Shown here in pieces: positions 17,234-26,269 of a stretch of DNA of 64,000 nt. Positions within the stretch are counted from its first letter, which is position 1. The number at the start of each line of letters is the position of its first letter. This DNA comes from JBDLSY01 sp041170585 (GTDB lineage: Bacteria > Pseudomonadota > Gammaproteobacteria > Burkholderiales > Burkholderiaceae_C). The stretch covers positions 1-64,000 of the forward strand of contig JBEDNN010000037.1 of NCBI GenBank assembly GCA_041170585.1, written 5' to 3'. The notes beneath the pieces were generated by a model, which made no database searches, was not told where the DNA came from, and saw nothing but the letters and a program-made list of their open reading frames with translations. Position numbers and translations under genes: made by a program.

Positions 17234-19021
17234 TTAAACACTTTTCCAGCTATCTTTTAAACTAACTGCACGGTTAAATACCAGTGTGTCGGTAGTGTGT
17301 TCAACACAATCAGTAACAAAATAACCTAAACGTTCAAATTGAAAGTGACTGCCTGCGGTAATATTTTTTAAGCTGGGTTCAACATAACCCGATACTCTAG
17401 TTAGTGAGTGTGGATTTAAATCCTGTAAAAAATGTTTACTGTTTACACCGGGCTGTGCTTCATTAAATAAACGGTCATATAAATTAATTTGTGCAGACAA
17501 AGCGTCATGGTTAGATACCCAACCAATGACACCTTTTACTTTATAATTTCCGCTGGTTATGCTGCCACTTTTACTGTCAGCAAAATACTGTGCATATACA
17601 ACAGTAATATTACCTGAATCATCTTGTTCAAACCCAGTACATTCTATGACAAAACCATATTTTAAACGTACGCGTCCACCAGATATGCCGTTAATAGGCG
17701 GATATAGTCGGTGGTAACCTTTGATAGGCGCTATTTGAAAATCATCTGCTTCAATCCATAATTCGTGGCTAAATTCAAAATCACGCCGTCCACGGCTCTC
17801 ATCATGCGGGTGTACAGGTGCAGAACAGGGCTCTACAGTGTCTTTAGCAAAATTAGTAATAATTAATTTAATGGGATTAAGTACCGCCATAGCACGTGCG
17901 GCAATGGGGTCTAAAGTATCGCGTAATGCTCCTTCTAATGTACTGTAATCTATCCAACTGTCGGCCTTAGTTATACCGATACGCTCACAAAATAAGTGCA
18001 AGGCTTCTGGTGTATACCCTCTACGGCGTAAGCCGACTAATGTAGGCAAACGAGGATCATCCCAACCATTAACATAGCGTTCATTTACAAGCTGTGCTAA
18101 TTTACGTTTACTGGTTACCACATAAGTTAGATTTAAACGAGCGAACTCATACTGCCGAGGCGGTGGCGTATTAATCAAACCGCCTATCGCTAAATGGTTT
18201 AATAACCAATCATAAAACGGGCGTTGATCTTCAAATTCTAAGGTACAAATACTGTGTGTAATATTTTCTAAGGCATCTTCAATGGGGTGGGCAAAAGTAT
18301 ACATAGGGTAAACACACCAGTCGCCTATTTGTTTGTGGCGATGATGGTTAATATGACGAATCCGATAAATTGCAGGGTCTCGTAAATTAATGTTAGCAGA
18401 TGCCATATCAATTTTGGCACGTAAAATAGCTGCACCATCAGCCAATTTACCTGCCGTCATATCTGCAAAACGGGCTAAATTTTCAGCAATAGTGCGGTTA
18501 CGGTATGGGCTATTAGTGCCAGGAGTAGTAAAATCACCGCGATTAATACGAATGTCTTCGGCAGTTTGTTCATCTACATAAGCTAGGTTTTGTTCAATTA
18601 AGTAAACTGCACAAGCGTGCATAGCAGAAAAGTAATCGCTGGCATAGTATAAATGTGTGCCATAGCTAAACCCCAGCCAATTGACGGCATCAATAATACT
18701 GTTTTCAAATTCAATACTTTCTTTTTCAGGATTTGTATCATCAAACCGTAAATGACAGACACCCCCAAAATCACGGGCTAAACCAAAATTTAAACAAATA
18801 CTTTTAGCATGACCGATGTGTAAGTAGCCATTGGGTTCTGGCGGAAAACGTAGACGCACGGGGTATGTATCCTGTACCGTAAGGTTATTTGTTGTTACTA
18901 AATCAGGCTTACCACTCCAAGTGCGGGTTACGTACGTGTGTGCGTTTAAATCATGTTGAATAATACTGCGTAAAAAATTACTGGCGACAGTAGAAATAGT
19001 TATTGAAGGTGTTGTGGGCAT
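17234..19021 (-). CDS. glnS: Glutaminyl-tRNA synthetase
   Basis: Class I synthetase (595 residues; about 554 in E. coli) that charges tRNA-Gln with glutamine and ATP. Evidence: RFPPEPNGYLHIGHAKSICL with HIGH at residues 68-71, LRFDDTNPEKE, and the KMSKS-equivalent VTSKRKL near residue 302. The C-terminal anticodon-binding beta-barrels are present (FELSHELWIEADDF-like segment, then FERLGYFVTD). The extra length is mainly at the N-terminus, where about 25 residues precede the RFPPEPNG block beyond the E. coli length. Its promoter is in the divergent spacer with rpsO. Confidence 0.97.
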   Translation of the reverse strand: MPTTPSITISTVASNFLRSIIQHDLNAHTYVTRTWSGKPDLVTTNNLTVQDTYPVRLRFPPEPNGYLHIGHAKSICLNFGLARDFGGVCHLRFDDTNPEKESIEFENSIIDAVNWLGFSYGTHLYYASDYFSAMHACAVYLIEQNLAYVDEQTAEDIRINRGDFTTPGTNSPYRNRTIAENLARFADMTAGKLADGAAILRAKIDMASANINLRDPAIYRIRHINHHRHKQIGDWCVYPMYTFAHPIEDALENITHSICTLEFEDQRPFYDWLLNHLAIGGLINTPPPRQYEFARLNLTYVVTSKRKLAQLVNERYVNGWDDPRLPTLVGLRRRGYTPEALHLFCERIGITKADSWIDYSTLEGALRDTLDPIAARAMAVLNPIKLIITNFAKDTVEPCSAPVHPHDESRGRRDFEFSHELWIEADDFQIAPIKGYHRLYPPINGISGGRVRLKYGFVIECTGFEQDDSGNITVVYAQYFADSKSGSITSGNYKVKGVIGWVSNHDALSAQINLYDRLFNEAQPGVNSKHFLQDLNPHSLTRVSGYVEPSLKNITAGSHFQFERLGYFVTDCVEHTTDTLVFNRAVSLKDSWKSV

Positions 19022-19220
19022 AAAATTAAGTGTTTAATCGTTTATATTTGTATTAAGTGCGTTAAAATAGGAATCTTTTTAAATTTTAAAGGTTTTAAAG
19101 AATTTAGTCTGTTTATTTAATAATATTAAATATCATTAAATATCATTAAATATTTATTTTTTGCTTTGTCTTATTTTTATTAAATATTTTTAACCGTTAA
19201 TTATTTTAAAAAGTCATTCA

Positions 19221-19244
19221 CGTTGTGCCTCCGCAGGTGCAACG
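19221..19244 (+). promoter_or_regulatory. Stem-loop in the rpsO leader
   Basis: A 10-bp stem CGTTGTGCCT/AGGTGCAACG (two G-U pairs) closes the 4-base loop CCGC, 36 bp before the rpsO ATG. It is conspicuously GC-rich for this window. In E. coli, S15 represses its own translation by binding the rpsO leader, and this stem-loop is a candidate for the same control. That role is inferred from position. Confidence 0.6.
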
Positions 19245-19279
19245 CCTGTTTTGTCTGACCCATTACCTTAAGGAATTTT

Positions 19280-19549
19280 ATGTCAGTAGCGGATATTAAT
19301 ACACAAGAAATTATTGCCAAATTTGGCCGTACATCAACAGATACAGGTTCTTCAGAAGTTCAAATCGCGTTAATTACAGCACGTATGAACGAGTTAGCAC
19401 CGCATTTTAAAGCAAATATGAAAGACCATCACTCACGCCGTGGTTTATTACGTTTAGTGAGTCGTCGTCGTCGTTTGTTGGATTATTTAAAATCAACTAA
19501 ACCCGATACATATAAAACAATTATCGCTACTTTAGGTATTCGTAAGTAA
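19280..19549 (+). CDS. rpsO: 30S ribosomal protein S15 (uS15)
   Basis: An 89-residue protein that binds the central domain of 16S rRNA early in assembly. Typical sequence: TQEIIAKFGRTSTDTGSSEV, ALITARMNELAPHFK, DHHSRRGLLRLVSRRRRLLDYL. The ribosome site AAGGA lies 5 bp before the ATG. A strong terminator follows, then pnp 425 bp downstream, the widespread rpsO-pnp order. Confidence 0.98.
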   Translation: MSVADINTQEIIAKFGRTSTDTGSSEVQIALITARMNELAPHFKANMKDHHSRRGLLRLVSRRRRLLDYLKSTKPDTYKTIIATLGIRK

Positions 19550-19555
19550 TGATGG

Positions 19556-19582
19556 AAAGCCTGTCTTTATGCAGGCTTTTTT
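19556..19582 (+). terminator. Intrinsic terminator after rpsO
   Basis: Stem AAAGCCTG/CAGGCTTT (19556-19563 and 19572-19579) with a T-run to 19582, starting 7 bp after the rpsO stop. It would separate much of pnp transcription from rpsO unless read through. Confidence 0.9.
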
Positions 19583-19645
19583 GCTTTATGGTTTAATTGT
19601 CTAAACTATAAAGTAAAAAAGCTTTTGTCTTAATTGTTTGGTAAC

Positions 19646-19707
19646 AATAAATAATAAATAATAAATAATAAATAATAAATAATAAATAATAAATAATAAA
19701 TAATAAA
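19646..19707. repeat. 7-bp tandem repeat (AATAAAT), about nine copies
   Basis: Nearly perfect head-to-tail copies of a heptamer in the rpsO-pnp spacer. The period is not a multiple of three, as expected for non-coding DNA. Confidence 0.9.
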
Positions 19708-19760
19708 CATTTGACTTCTTTTAAAACTACTAAAAGTATATTTATTAAAACTTAAAATTT

Positions 19761-19847
19761 GAATCAAGATTTTCAGAATTTAAGGATTTTAAGGATTTTA
19801 AGGATTTTTAATCCTGTTTTATTTTTTAATCTTAAAAATCCTGATTC
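19761..19847. repeat. 87-bp palindrome related to the hsdS-start repeat
   Basis: Starts GAATCAAGATTTT and ends AAAAATCCTGATTC, with internal AAGGATTTT repeats between the arms. It shares the GAATCAAGATTTT arm with 12148-12160. It lies downstream of the rpsO terminator and upstream of pnp. Confidence 0.8.
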
Positions 19848-19974
19848 TAACTATTATTAATAGAATAAGCCGCTTTTAAAATTAAAAAATTTTTTCGTAT
19901 AAATACAGCTTTGAAAGAAGTCTAATAAATAATAAACAATATCTATATTAAAAACGTAAATAAAAGGATTATCC

Positions 19975-22095
19975 ATGTTTGACAAAATAACTAAAACTTT
20001 TCAGTATGGACAACATACTGTTATGTTAGAGACAGGTGAAATTTCTCGCCAAGCGGGCGGGGCAGTCGTGGTAACCATTGAAGATACTGTCGTGTTAGCA
20101 ACCGTTGTTGGTGCAAAAACAGCTAAATCCGGGCAAGACTTTTTTCCTTTAACCGTAGATTACGTTGAGAAGTTTTACGCGGCAGGCCGTATTCCGGGTG
20201 GTTTTTTCAAACGCGAAGGCAAACCTAGTGAAAAAGAAACTTTAACTAGCCGTTTAATTGACCGCCCACTTCGCCCTTTGTTCCCTGAAGGTTTTTACAA
20301 TGAAGTACAAATCATCATTCATGTATTGTCTTGTAATCAAGAAATTGATCCAGATATTCCAGCGATGATTGGTGCATCAGCTGCTTTAGCGATTAGCGGT
20401 ATTCCATTTAGTGGGCCAATGGGGGCTTGTCGTGTAGGTTATATTGGCGGCGAGTATGTGTTAAACCCAACAATCACGCAATTGAAAAATAGCCAAATGG
20501 ATTTAATCGTTGCGGGTACAGAATCTGCCGTACTAATGGTTGAATCAGAAGCCCAACAGTTAAGCGAAGAAGTCATGTTAGCGGGTATTGTTTACGGACA
20601 TACTGAAATGCAAGTGGCTATTAATGCCATTCATGATTTAGTTCGTGATGCAGGTAAACCCATGTGGGATTGGGTCGCTGCACCTAAAAATGAAATATTG
20701 TATACACAAGTGGAGGCTATTGCTGCTGCTCCCTTAAAAGCGGCTTATGAAACAATTGATAAGCAAGAGCGTACCGAGATGACGCGTGCAGTCGCTGCTG
20801 ATGTTGCCACTCAATTATTAGAATCAGGCAGTACCGCAACACAGGCAGATATTAATAATGTTTTATTTGAATTAGAAGCTAAAATTGTTCGTGGTAATAT
20901 TTTGAACGGTCTGCCGCGAATTGATGGCCGTGATACTCGCACAGTACGTCCGATTACAATGCGTACAGGCGTTTTACCAAGAACACACGGCAGTGCTTTG
21001 TTTACACGTGGCGAAACACAAGCTTTAGTGATAGCGACTTTAGGTACTAAGCAAGAGACACAAGTGATTGATAGCATTTCGGGTGAATCACGTGATCGCT
21101 TTATGTTTCATTACAATATGCCTCCTTTTGCAACGGGTGAAGTGGGTCGCTTTGGTACACCTAAACGCCGCGAAATCGGTCATGGTCGCTTAGCTAAACG
21201 TGCTTTGACGCCTTTGTTACCGACTATGGAAGAGTTTCAATACGCCATTCGGGTGGTATCAGAGATTACTGAATCTAACGGCTCATCTAGTATGGCATCA
21301 GTCTGTGGTGGTTGCTTGGCACTTATGGACGCAGGTGTTCCGATTAAGTCGCATGTTGCTGGTGTTGCCATGGGTTTAATTAAAGAAGGCAACAAATTCG
21401 CGGTATTAACAGACATCTTGGGTGATGAAGACCATTTAGGAGACATGGATTTTAAAGTCGCAGGTACAGCAGAAGGCATTACTGCTTTACAAATGGACAT
21501 TAAAATTCAAGGAATTACTAAAGAAATCATGCAAGTTGCTTTGGCACAAGCCAAAGAAGGGCGTATGCATATTTTAAGTGTAATGCAAGCCAGTGTATCG
21601 GGTGCTAACAGCCAAGTGAGTGATTTTGCACCACGTATGCTGACATTGAAAATTCATCCAGACAAAATTCGTGATGTAATTGGTAAAGGCGGTGCGATTA
21701 TTCGTGGTTTGTGTGAAGAAACAGGCTGTAAAATTGATATTAGTGACGAAGGTTTGGTAACAGTTTCAACAACTGATACCGTGCGTGGTGAGTTAGCCAT
21801 TGAGAAAATCAGAACATTGACTGCTGTAATTGAAATTGGTCAAGTATACGACGGCGTAGTCACACGCTTATTAGATTTTGGTGCGATTGTTGAAGTATTA
21901 CCAGGTAAAGACGGTATGTTACACATTAGTCAAATTGCTCATGAACGGATTGAAAATCTATCTGATTTTATTACAGTGGGTCAAAAAGTGCGTGTTAAAG
22001 TGGTTGAAGCCGATGATCGTGGCCGTGTCCGATTTAGCATGAAAGCATTATTAGAACGTCCAGAAAGTCCCGTAGTTTCTAATCAAGACCTATAA
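19975..22095 (+). CDS. pnp: Polynucleotide phosphorylase
   Basis: 3'-to-5' phosphorolytic exoribonuclease of 706 residues and a degradosome component in many proteobacteria. Two RNase PH domains are seen: the first with GGFFKREGKPSEKETL and SRLIDRPLRPLFPEGF, the second with RGETQALV, GEVGRFGTPKRREIGHGRLA and the acidic catalytic region GDEDHLGDMDFKVAGT. A KH domain (KIRDVIGKGGAIIRGLCEET) and an S1 domain (YDGVVTRLLDFGAIVEVLPG to RGRVRFSMKALL) end the protein. Usual length. An efficient terminator follows about 90 bp downstream. Confidence 0.98.
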   Translation: MFDKITKTFQYGQHTVMLETGEISRQAGGAVVVTIEDTVVLATVVGAKTAKSGQDFFPLTVDYVEKFYAAGRIPGGFFKREGKPSEKETLTSRLIDRPLRPLFPEGFYNEVQIIIHVLSCNQEIDPDIPAMIGASAALAISGIPFSGPMGACRVGYIGGEYVLNPTITQLKNSQMDLIVAGTESAVLMVESEAQQLSEEVMLAGIVYGHTEMQVAINAIHDLVRDAGKPMWDWVAAPKNEILYTQVEAIAAAPLKAAYETIDKQERTEMTRAVAADVATQLLESGSTATQADINNVLFELEAKIVRGNILNGLPRIDGRDTRTVRPITMRTGVLPRTHGSALFTRGETQALVIATLGTKQETQVIDSISGESRDRFMFHYNMPPFATGEVGRFGTPKRREIGHGRLAKRALTPLLPTMEEFQYAIRVVSEITESNGSSSMASVCGGCLALMDAGVPIKSHVAGVAMGLIKEGNKFAVLTDILGDEDHLGDMDFKVAGTAEGITALQMDIKIQGITKEIMQVALAQAKEGRMHILSVMQASVSGANSQVSDFAPRMLTLKIHPDKIRDVIGKGGAIIRGLCEETGCKIDISDEGLVTVSTTDTVRGELAIEKIRTLTAVIEIGQVYDGVVTRLLDFGAIVEVLPGKDGMLHISQIAHERIENLSDFITVGQKVRVKVVEADDRGRVRFSMKALLERPESPVVSNQDL

Positions 22096-22188
22096 TTTTT
22101 TAAATACTCTTTTAAAAGAATATTTACTCTTTTAAAAGGATATTTATATCCTAAAGAGTATTTATATCCTAAAAGATATTTTATTTGT

Positions 22189-22232
22189 ATCCCATTGGCT
22201 TAATCTATGATGAATAAGCCAGTGGGATTTTT
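22189..22232 (+). terminator. Intrinsic terminator of pnp
   Basis: Stem ATCCCATTGGCTTA/TAAGCCAGTGGGAT with one mismatch, closing a 12-base loop and followed by a T-run. Confidence 0.9.
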
Positions 22233-22426
22233 ATCGCCGACTATATTTTTTAATATTTAAGAGAGTATTAATAGTGGTACAACCACTGCTTGAAATGATA
22301 AGGCTACTTAATAATAAGCAAGTGATAAGTGTTTTTATTTGTTTCATATTTAGATTTTGTTTATATAGATTATATATTTATAATATATATATTATTAGTT
22401 ATTTAGCGTGTTTAACTAATTGTTTT

Positions 22427-22540
22427 GGTAATGTTAAATTTTAACTTTTATAATATTTATAGTGGTGCAGTAGCCTGTTAATTTTACTGGTTACTTCTTA
22501 ATTATTAAAGTTCTTGTATCAGTGCTATTTGAACATTACC
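22427..22540. mobile_element. Family-1 miniature inverted-repeat element, copy B
   Basis: A 114-bp copy, inverted relative to A and C, with both terminal repeats intact (GGTAATGTT at the left, AACATTACC at the right). It is flanked by a perfect 8-bp duplication ATTGTTTT (22419-22426 and 22541-22548), which is direct evidence of transposition. Confidence 0.93.
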
Positions 22541-22612
22541 ATTGTTTTAATAATTTTAGTAGTTTACTAAGTTACTAGTTTTTTTAAATAACTTTAAATA
22601 AAGTTACTATTA

Positions 22613-23521
22613 CTATTCAATATTTAAATATTTATGAATTTGTAGCTGCAAAGTATAACCATACTTTAAACAAGACTCTATGCACGCAGCTTGATTAAGC
22701 TGATTATCAGCGTCATTTTTATCATCACAAGCTTGTAAATAAATCGGGGCTTGATGCCCTTGGTTCGGGCGTGCAATCTGTGGACTAGCACTATGCCCCA
22801 AAGTGAGTATAGGCAATCCGTCAGTTGCGATACTATTGGCAGATAAAACGTATTTCCACGCTACAATATATGGGTTCAATGAAGGATGCGTTTTACCTGT
22901 TTTTGGGCTACAGACAATATTAAACCACGGTACTTTATTGATTATTTTTTCTTTGTTTAACATATTATTTAATGTATTATTTAATGTATTATTTAATGTA
23001 TTATTTAATAATATTTGTAGATTTTTTGGTAATCCAAAAGTACCATTTGTTTCTATTTGAACGGTATAGTTTGCTTGATATAGCATAGAACACAATTGAC
23101 TAATATCTTGCCGTAATGGTTCGCCGCCTGTAATTACAATCAACTTAATCGCATGCCCTGTAATTAAATCATTAACACAGTCTACAATATTTTGTATAGT
23201 CATTAGCACACGCTGTGAGGTATAGTCAGTATCACACGCAGGGCATTGTAAATTACACCCTGCTAATCGTATAAAAATAGCAGGTTGCCCACTAAATGGG
23301 CCTTCACCTTGTACAGTACGGAAAATACTTTGTATATCTAATGTAGATAATATATTTGAAAAAGTGTTACCACCAATATTTATAGGTTTATCAATATTTA
23401 TTGGTTTATCAACATTTATATTATTATCAACATAAACATCAACATCTACATAAGTTTTCTTTTCAATAGCCTGACGATTAGGCTGCATAATATTAATCGG
23501 TACAGTGATATAACTATTCAT
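22613..23521 (-). CDS. queE: 7-carboxy-7-deazaguanine synthase QueE
   Basis: Radical SAM enzyme of the queuosine pathway that contracts 6-carboxytetrahydropterin to 7-carboxy-7-deazaguanine. The start is the ATG at 23521, whose ATGA overlaps the argH stop; an upstream start at 23545 is less likely. The protein has 302 residues. Motifs: IFRTVQGEGPFSGQPAIFIR, the cluster CNLQCPAC (C89, C93, C96), DTDYTSQ and ITGGEPLRQ. It is longer than usual because of two low-complexity insertions: an Asp/Asn/Ile/Pro-rich N-terminal stretch (about residues 24-50) and a fourfold LNNT repeat mid-protein (22963-23011). Both are coded by tandem repeats and keep the frame. Confidence 0.93.
   Translation of the reverse strand: MNSYITVPINIMQPNRQAIEKKTYVDVDVYVDNNINVDKPINIDKPINIGGNTFSNILSTLDIQSIFRTVQGEGPFSGQPAIFIRLAGCNLQCPACDTDYTSQRVLMTIQNIVDCVNDLITGHAIKLIVITGGEPLRQDISQLCSMLYQANYTVQIETNGTFGLPKNLQILLNNTLNNTLNNTLNNMLNKEKIINKVPWFNIVCSPKTGKTHPSLNPYIVAWKYVLSANSIATDGLPILTLGHSASPQIARPNQGHQAPIYLQACDDKNDADNQLNQAACIESCLKYGYTLQLQIHKYLNIE
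22963..23011 (-). repeat. In-frame 12-bp tandem repeat inside queE
   Basis: Four near-perfect copies of a 12-bp unit (plus strand ATTATTTAATGT) encode LNNT repeats in the middle of QueE. Confidence 0.9.
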
Positions 23522-24939
23522 GGTGTCCCTAATTGCGCTAACCAACGTTTGGCTTGCGAAGCAACCTGAATGGGCGATGTGCCACCAATATGCTTGCGGG
23601 CAGCCACACTACCTTCTAGTGTTAAACATTCGTATACATCTTGAGTAATTACATTACTAAAAGTTTGTAACTCAACTAAAGTGAGTTCGGATAAATCTTT
23701 ATTATATTGACTAGCTTGTTTAACCGCATGTGCCACAATTTCATGAGCATCACGAAATGCTAAGCCTTTTTTCACCAAATAATCAGCCAAATCAGTTGCC
23801 GTAGAAAACCCTTTTAAGGCCGCAGTACGCATATTGTCTGACTTTGCTTTTATACTATTAATCATATCGCTAAAAATACGTAAAGTTTCTAATACAGTAT
23901 CTGCCGTATCAAATAAGGGTTCTTTATCTTCTTGGTTATCTTTGTTATAAGCCAAGGGCTGTCCTTTCATTAAAGTCAGTAAACTAATTAAGTTACCATA
24001 TACTCGCCCAGTTTTACCACGGGCTAACTCTGGAACGTCTGGATTCTTCTTTTGAGGCATAATTGAAGAGCCTGTTGTGAATCGATCGGCGATTTGAACA
24101 AAATTTACCGCAGGGTTTAGCCAAAAAATCAATTCTTCAGAAAAACGAGAAATATGCATCATTAAAATACTGGCCGCAGCATTGTACTCAATGGCAAAAT
24201 CGCGGTCGCTGACTGCATCTAAGCTATTTTGGCAAATACCCTCAAATTCTAATAAATCTGCAACGCGTTGGCGGTTAATGGGGTAAGTAGTGCCTGCTAA
24301 AGCCGCCGCACCTAACGGCAATTGATTGACTCGTTTTCGCACCCCTTGCATACGTTGAATATCGCGTTCAAACATTTCTACATAAGCCAATAAATGATGC
24401 CCAAAAGTTATCGGTTGAGCAACTTGTAAATGGGTAAAGCCCGGCATAATAGTTGCTGATTCAATATGAGCTAAACTTGCCAAGGCACGTTGTACATCAT
24501 GCAGTGCAACAATGGTTTGGTCAATTGTATTGCGTAACCATAAACGAATATCGGTTGCGACTTGGTCGTTACGGCTACGGCCTGTGTGTAAACGTTTGCC
24601 TGCATCGCCGATTAAATGGGTTAATCTTGCTTCAATATTAAGGTGTACATCTTCTAATTCTAACTTCCAGTCAAATACATCTGCATTAATTTGTTCTAAA
24701 ATTTGTTTCATACCGCGTTGAATATCCGTATAGTCGCTGGTAGTGATGATATGGCATTCGGCCAACATTTGTGCGTGGGCTAAACTGCCTTGGATATCTG
24801 CATAGGCTAAACGTTTATCAAATGCCACGCTAGCAGTATAACGTTGTACTAATTGGTTAACAGGTTCGTTAAACAGTGCCGACCAAGCTTGTGATTTATT
24901 GGCTAACGGGTCTTGTGAAATAGATGATTCAACAGGCAT
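23518..24939 (-). CDS. argH: Argininosuccinate lyase
   Basis: Last enzyme of arginine synthesis, splitting argininosuccinate to arginine and fumarate; 473 residues. Family marks: LEDVHLNIEARL, GKRLHTGRSRNDQVATD, GFTHLQVAQPITFGHH, SDRDFAIEY and the fumarase/lyase signature GSSIMPQKKNPD. It overlaps the queE start by 4 bp. Divergent from the AlgZ-type kinase gene, an arrangement also found in Pseudomonas. Confidence 0.97.
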   Translation of the reverse strand: MPVESSISQDPLANKSQAWSALFNEPVNQLVQRYTASVAFDKRLAYADIQGSLAHAQMLAECHIITTSDYTDIQRGMKQILEQINADVFDWKLELEDVHLNIEARLTHLIGDAGKRLHTGRSRNDQVATDIRLWLRNTIDQTIVALHDVQRALASLAHIESATIMPGFTHLQVAQPITFGHHLLAYVEMFERDIQRMQGVRKRVNQLPLGAAALAGTTYPINRQRVADLLEFEGICQNSLDAVSDRDFAIEYNAAASILMMHISRFSEELIFWLNPAVNFVQIADRFTTGSSIMPQKKNPDVPELARGKTGRVYGNLISLLTLMKGQPLAYNKDNQEDKEPLFDTADTVLETLRIFSDMINSIKAKSDNMRTAALKGFSTATDLADYLVKKGLAFRDAHEIVAHAVKQASQYNKDLSELTLVELQTFSNVITQDVYECLTLEGSVAARKHIGGTSPIQVASQAKRWLAQLGTP

Positions 24940-25136
24940 AATAGGGGTTTAAAGTAAGGTTTAAAGTAAGGTTTAAAGTGTTATTTAAACGGTGAATAGT
25001 CATGAAAAAACAATAGTTTTTAAAGTAATTAAAATATAAGTTTATTGCTTAAATGGCAATAAAGTATTTATTGCGGTAACGAATCTACTGATACTGGCAC
25101 TGGCATAATGTTATAAAACACGCGTAAGATAACACA

Positions 25137-26195
25137 ATGAAACAACAATTGACTCAACCACTGATTATTTTTCCGTTGTGTAGTTTAAAAACAGCTGGAA
25201 TATTAGTTTTAACAGGCAGTTTATTTTTAACGTTAGCATTTTTTTTAACGATTCCTGTATCAGCGATTAAATTTAATATGAATGTTGTTTTGCAACAGTT
25301 ATTGTTACAACTGTTTACTTTTAGTGCTAGCGTATTGTCTGTTTTACCCATTTTGTGTTTTTATCAAAAAAAAATCATAGCATTGGAGCTGACTTCAATG
25401 CCCAGTAGATATAAACTATCTTTAATGATTTTACCGAGTTTTTCCTCTATGTTGTGGGCGAGTATTCAAATTTGGAACAATGATTTTACGCTGAATCATA
25501 TTGCTTTTAGTATGATTCAAGCCGCTATTTTTATGTTGGTGTTTAGTAATATTTGCCTGTATATGTACCGCCCACCTGTACTTATTGTTGCAGAGTTAGA
25601 AGAGTCTGATTTACAATCTTTAGGGGCCGCCATTCGCCCCCACTTTTTTTTTAATGCATTAAATGCCGTTATGGGTTTGATTCGTATTGAACCCAAACGT
25701 GCTGAAGCCATATTGCAAGATACTGCAGAGTTGTTTCGTAGTGTTATGAATCAACACCAGCAACGTTTAATTAGCCTTGCCGTTGAGTTAGAAACGTGTA
25801 GACAATATACGCGGATTGAGCAAGCACGTTTAGAAGAACGTTTAGTATTAAATTGGCAAATAGATTCTACTTTATTGGCAGTGAGTTTACCACCCTTTTG
25901 TTTGCAGCCTTTAATTGAAAACGCCATACGCCATGGTATAGAACCATTAATTGATGGCGGTACAGTTACGATTAAGGTACAAAGAAAAACAGCGTATTTG
26001 GTATTAAAAGTCATTAATCCAATTAAACATTCATATTTAGAACAATTTAAAAATAATTCACAGCATAATGGTGTAGCTTTAAGTAATATTAAGGCACGAC
26101 TACACTTGATGTATGACGATGCGGCTACTTTTGAATATGGTGTTGTTAATCATTGTTATCAAGCTAAAATTATTCTGCCATTAGAGTTTAATTAA
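25137..26195 (+). CDS. algZ: AlgZ/LytS-type sensor histidine kinase
   Basis: A 352-residue membrane kinase. Several hydrophobic segments fill residues about 15-145, followed by a His_kinase (PF06580) domain: phospho-accepting histidine H169 in RPHFFFNALN, the N-box in LIENAIRHGIEPL near residue 260, and a glycine-box remnant NGVALSNIKARL. Its position divergent from argH is that of algZ (fimS) in Pseudomonas, where algR follows. Here no response regulator follows; an Rpn-type nuclease gene lies on the other strand instead. The input signal is unknown. The symbol is assigned by homology type and context. Confidence 0.85.
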   Translation: MKQQLTQPLIIFPLCSLKTAGILVLTGSLFLTLAFFLTIPVSAIKFNMNVVLQQLLLQLFTFSASVLSVLPILCFYQKKIIALELTSMPSRYKLSLMILPSFSSMLWASIQIWNNDFTLNHIAFSMIQAAIFMLVFSNICLYMYRPPVLIVAELEESDLQSLGAAIRPHFFFNALNAVMGLIRIEPKRAEAILQDTAELFRSVMNQHQQRLISLAVELETCRQYTRIEQARLEERLVLNWQIDSTLLAVSLPPFCLQPLIENAIRHGIEPLIDGGTVTIKVQRKTAYLVLKVINPIKHSYLEQFKNNSQHNGVALSNIKARLHLMYDDAATFEYGVVNHCYQAKIILPLEFN

Positions 26196-26269
26196 AGTTT
26201 GAAAAGATGAAAAAAATATAAAAAATATAAAAAATACAAAAGATATAAAAGATACAACAATGAAATAAA

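Larger units (their letters stand above)
19550..19974. other. 425-bp rpsO-pnp spacer
   Basis: Holds, in order, the rpsO terminator, a 7-bp tandem repeat (19646-19707), the 87-bp palindrome (19761-19847) and a short AT-rich leader before pnp with an AAAGGA ribosome site 6-7 bp from the ATG. No gene is supported. Confidence 0.8.
22096..22612. other. 517-bp convergent spacer between pnp and queE
   Basis: Contains direct and inverted TTTAAAAGAATATTTA/ATATCCTAAAG repeats (22105-22180), the pnp terminator (22189-22232), a small AGTGGT/ACCACT hairpin near 22266 and the 114-bp miniature element (22427-22540). No gene is supported. Confidence 0.8.
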
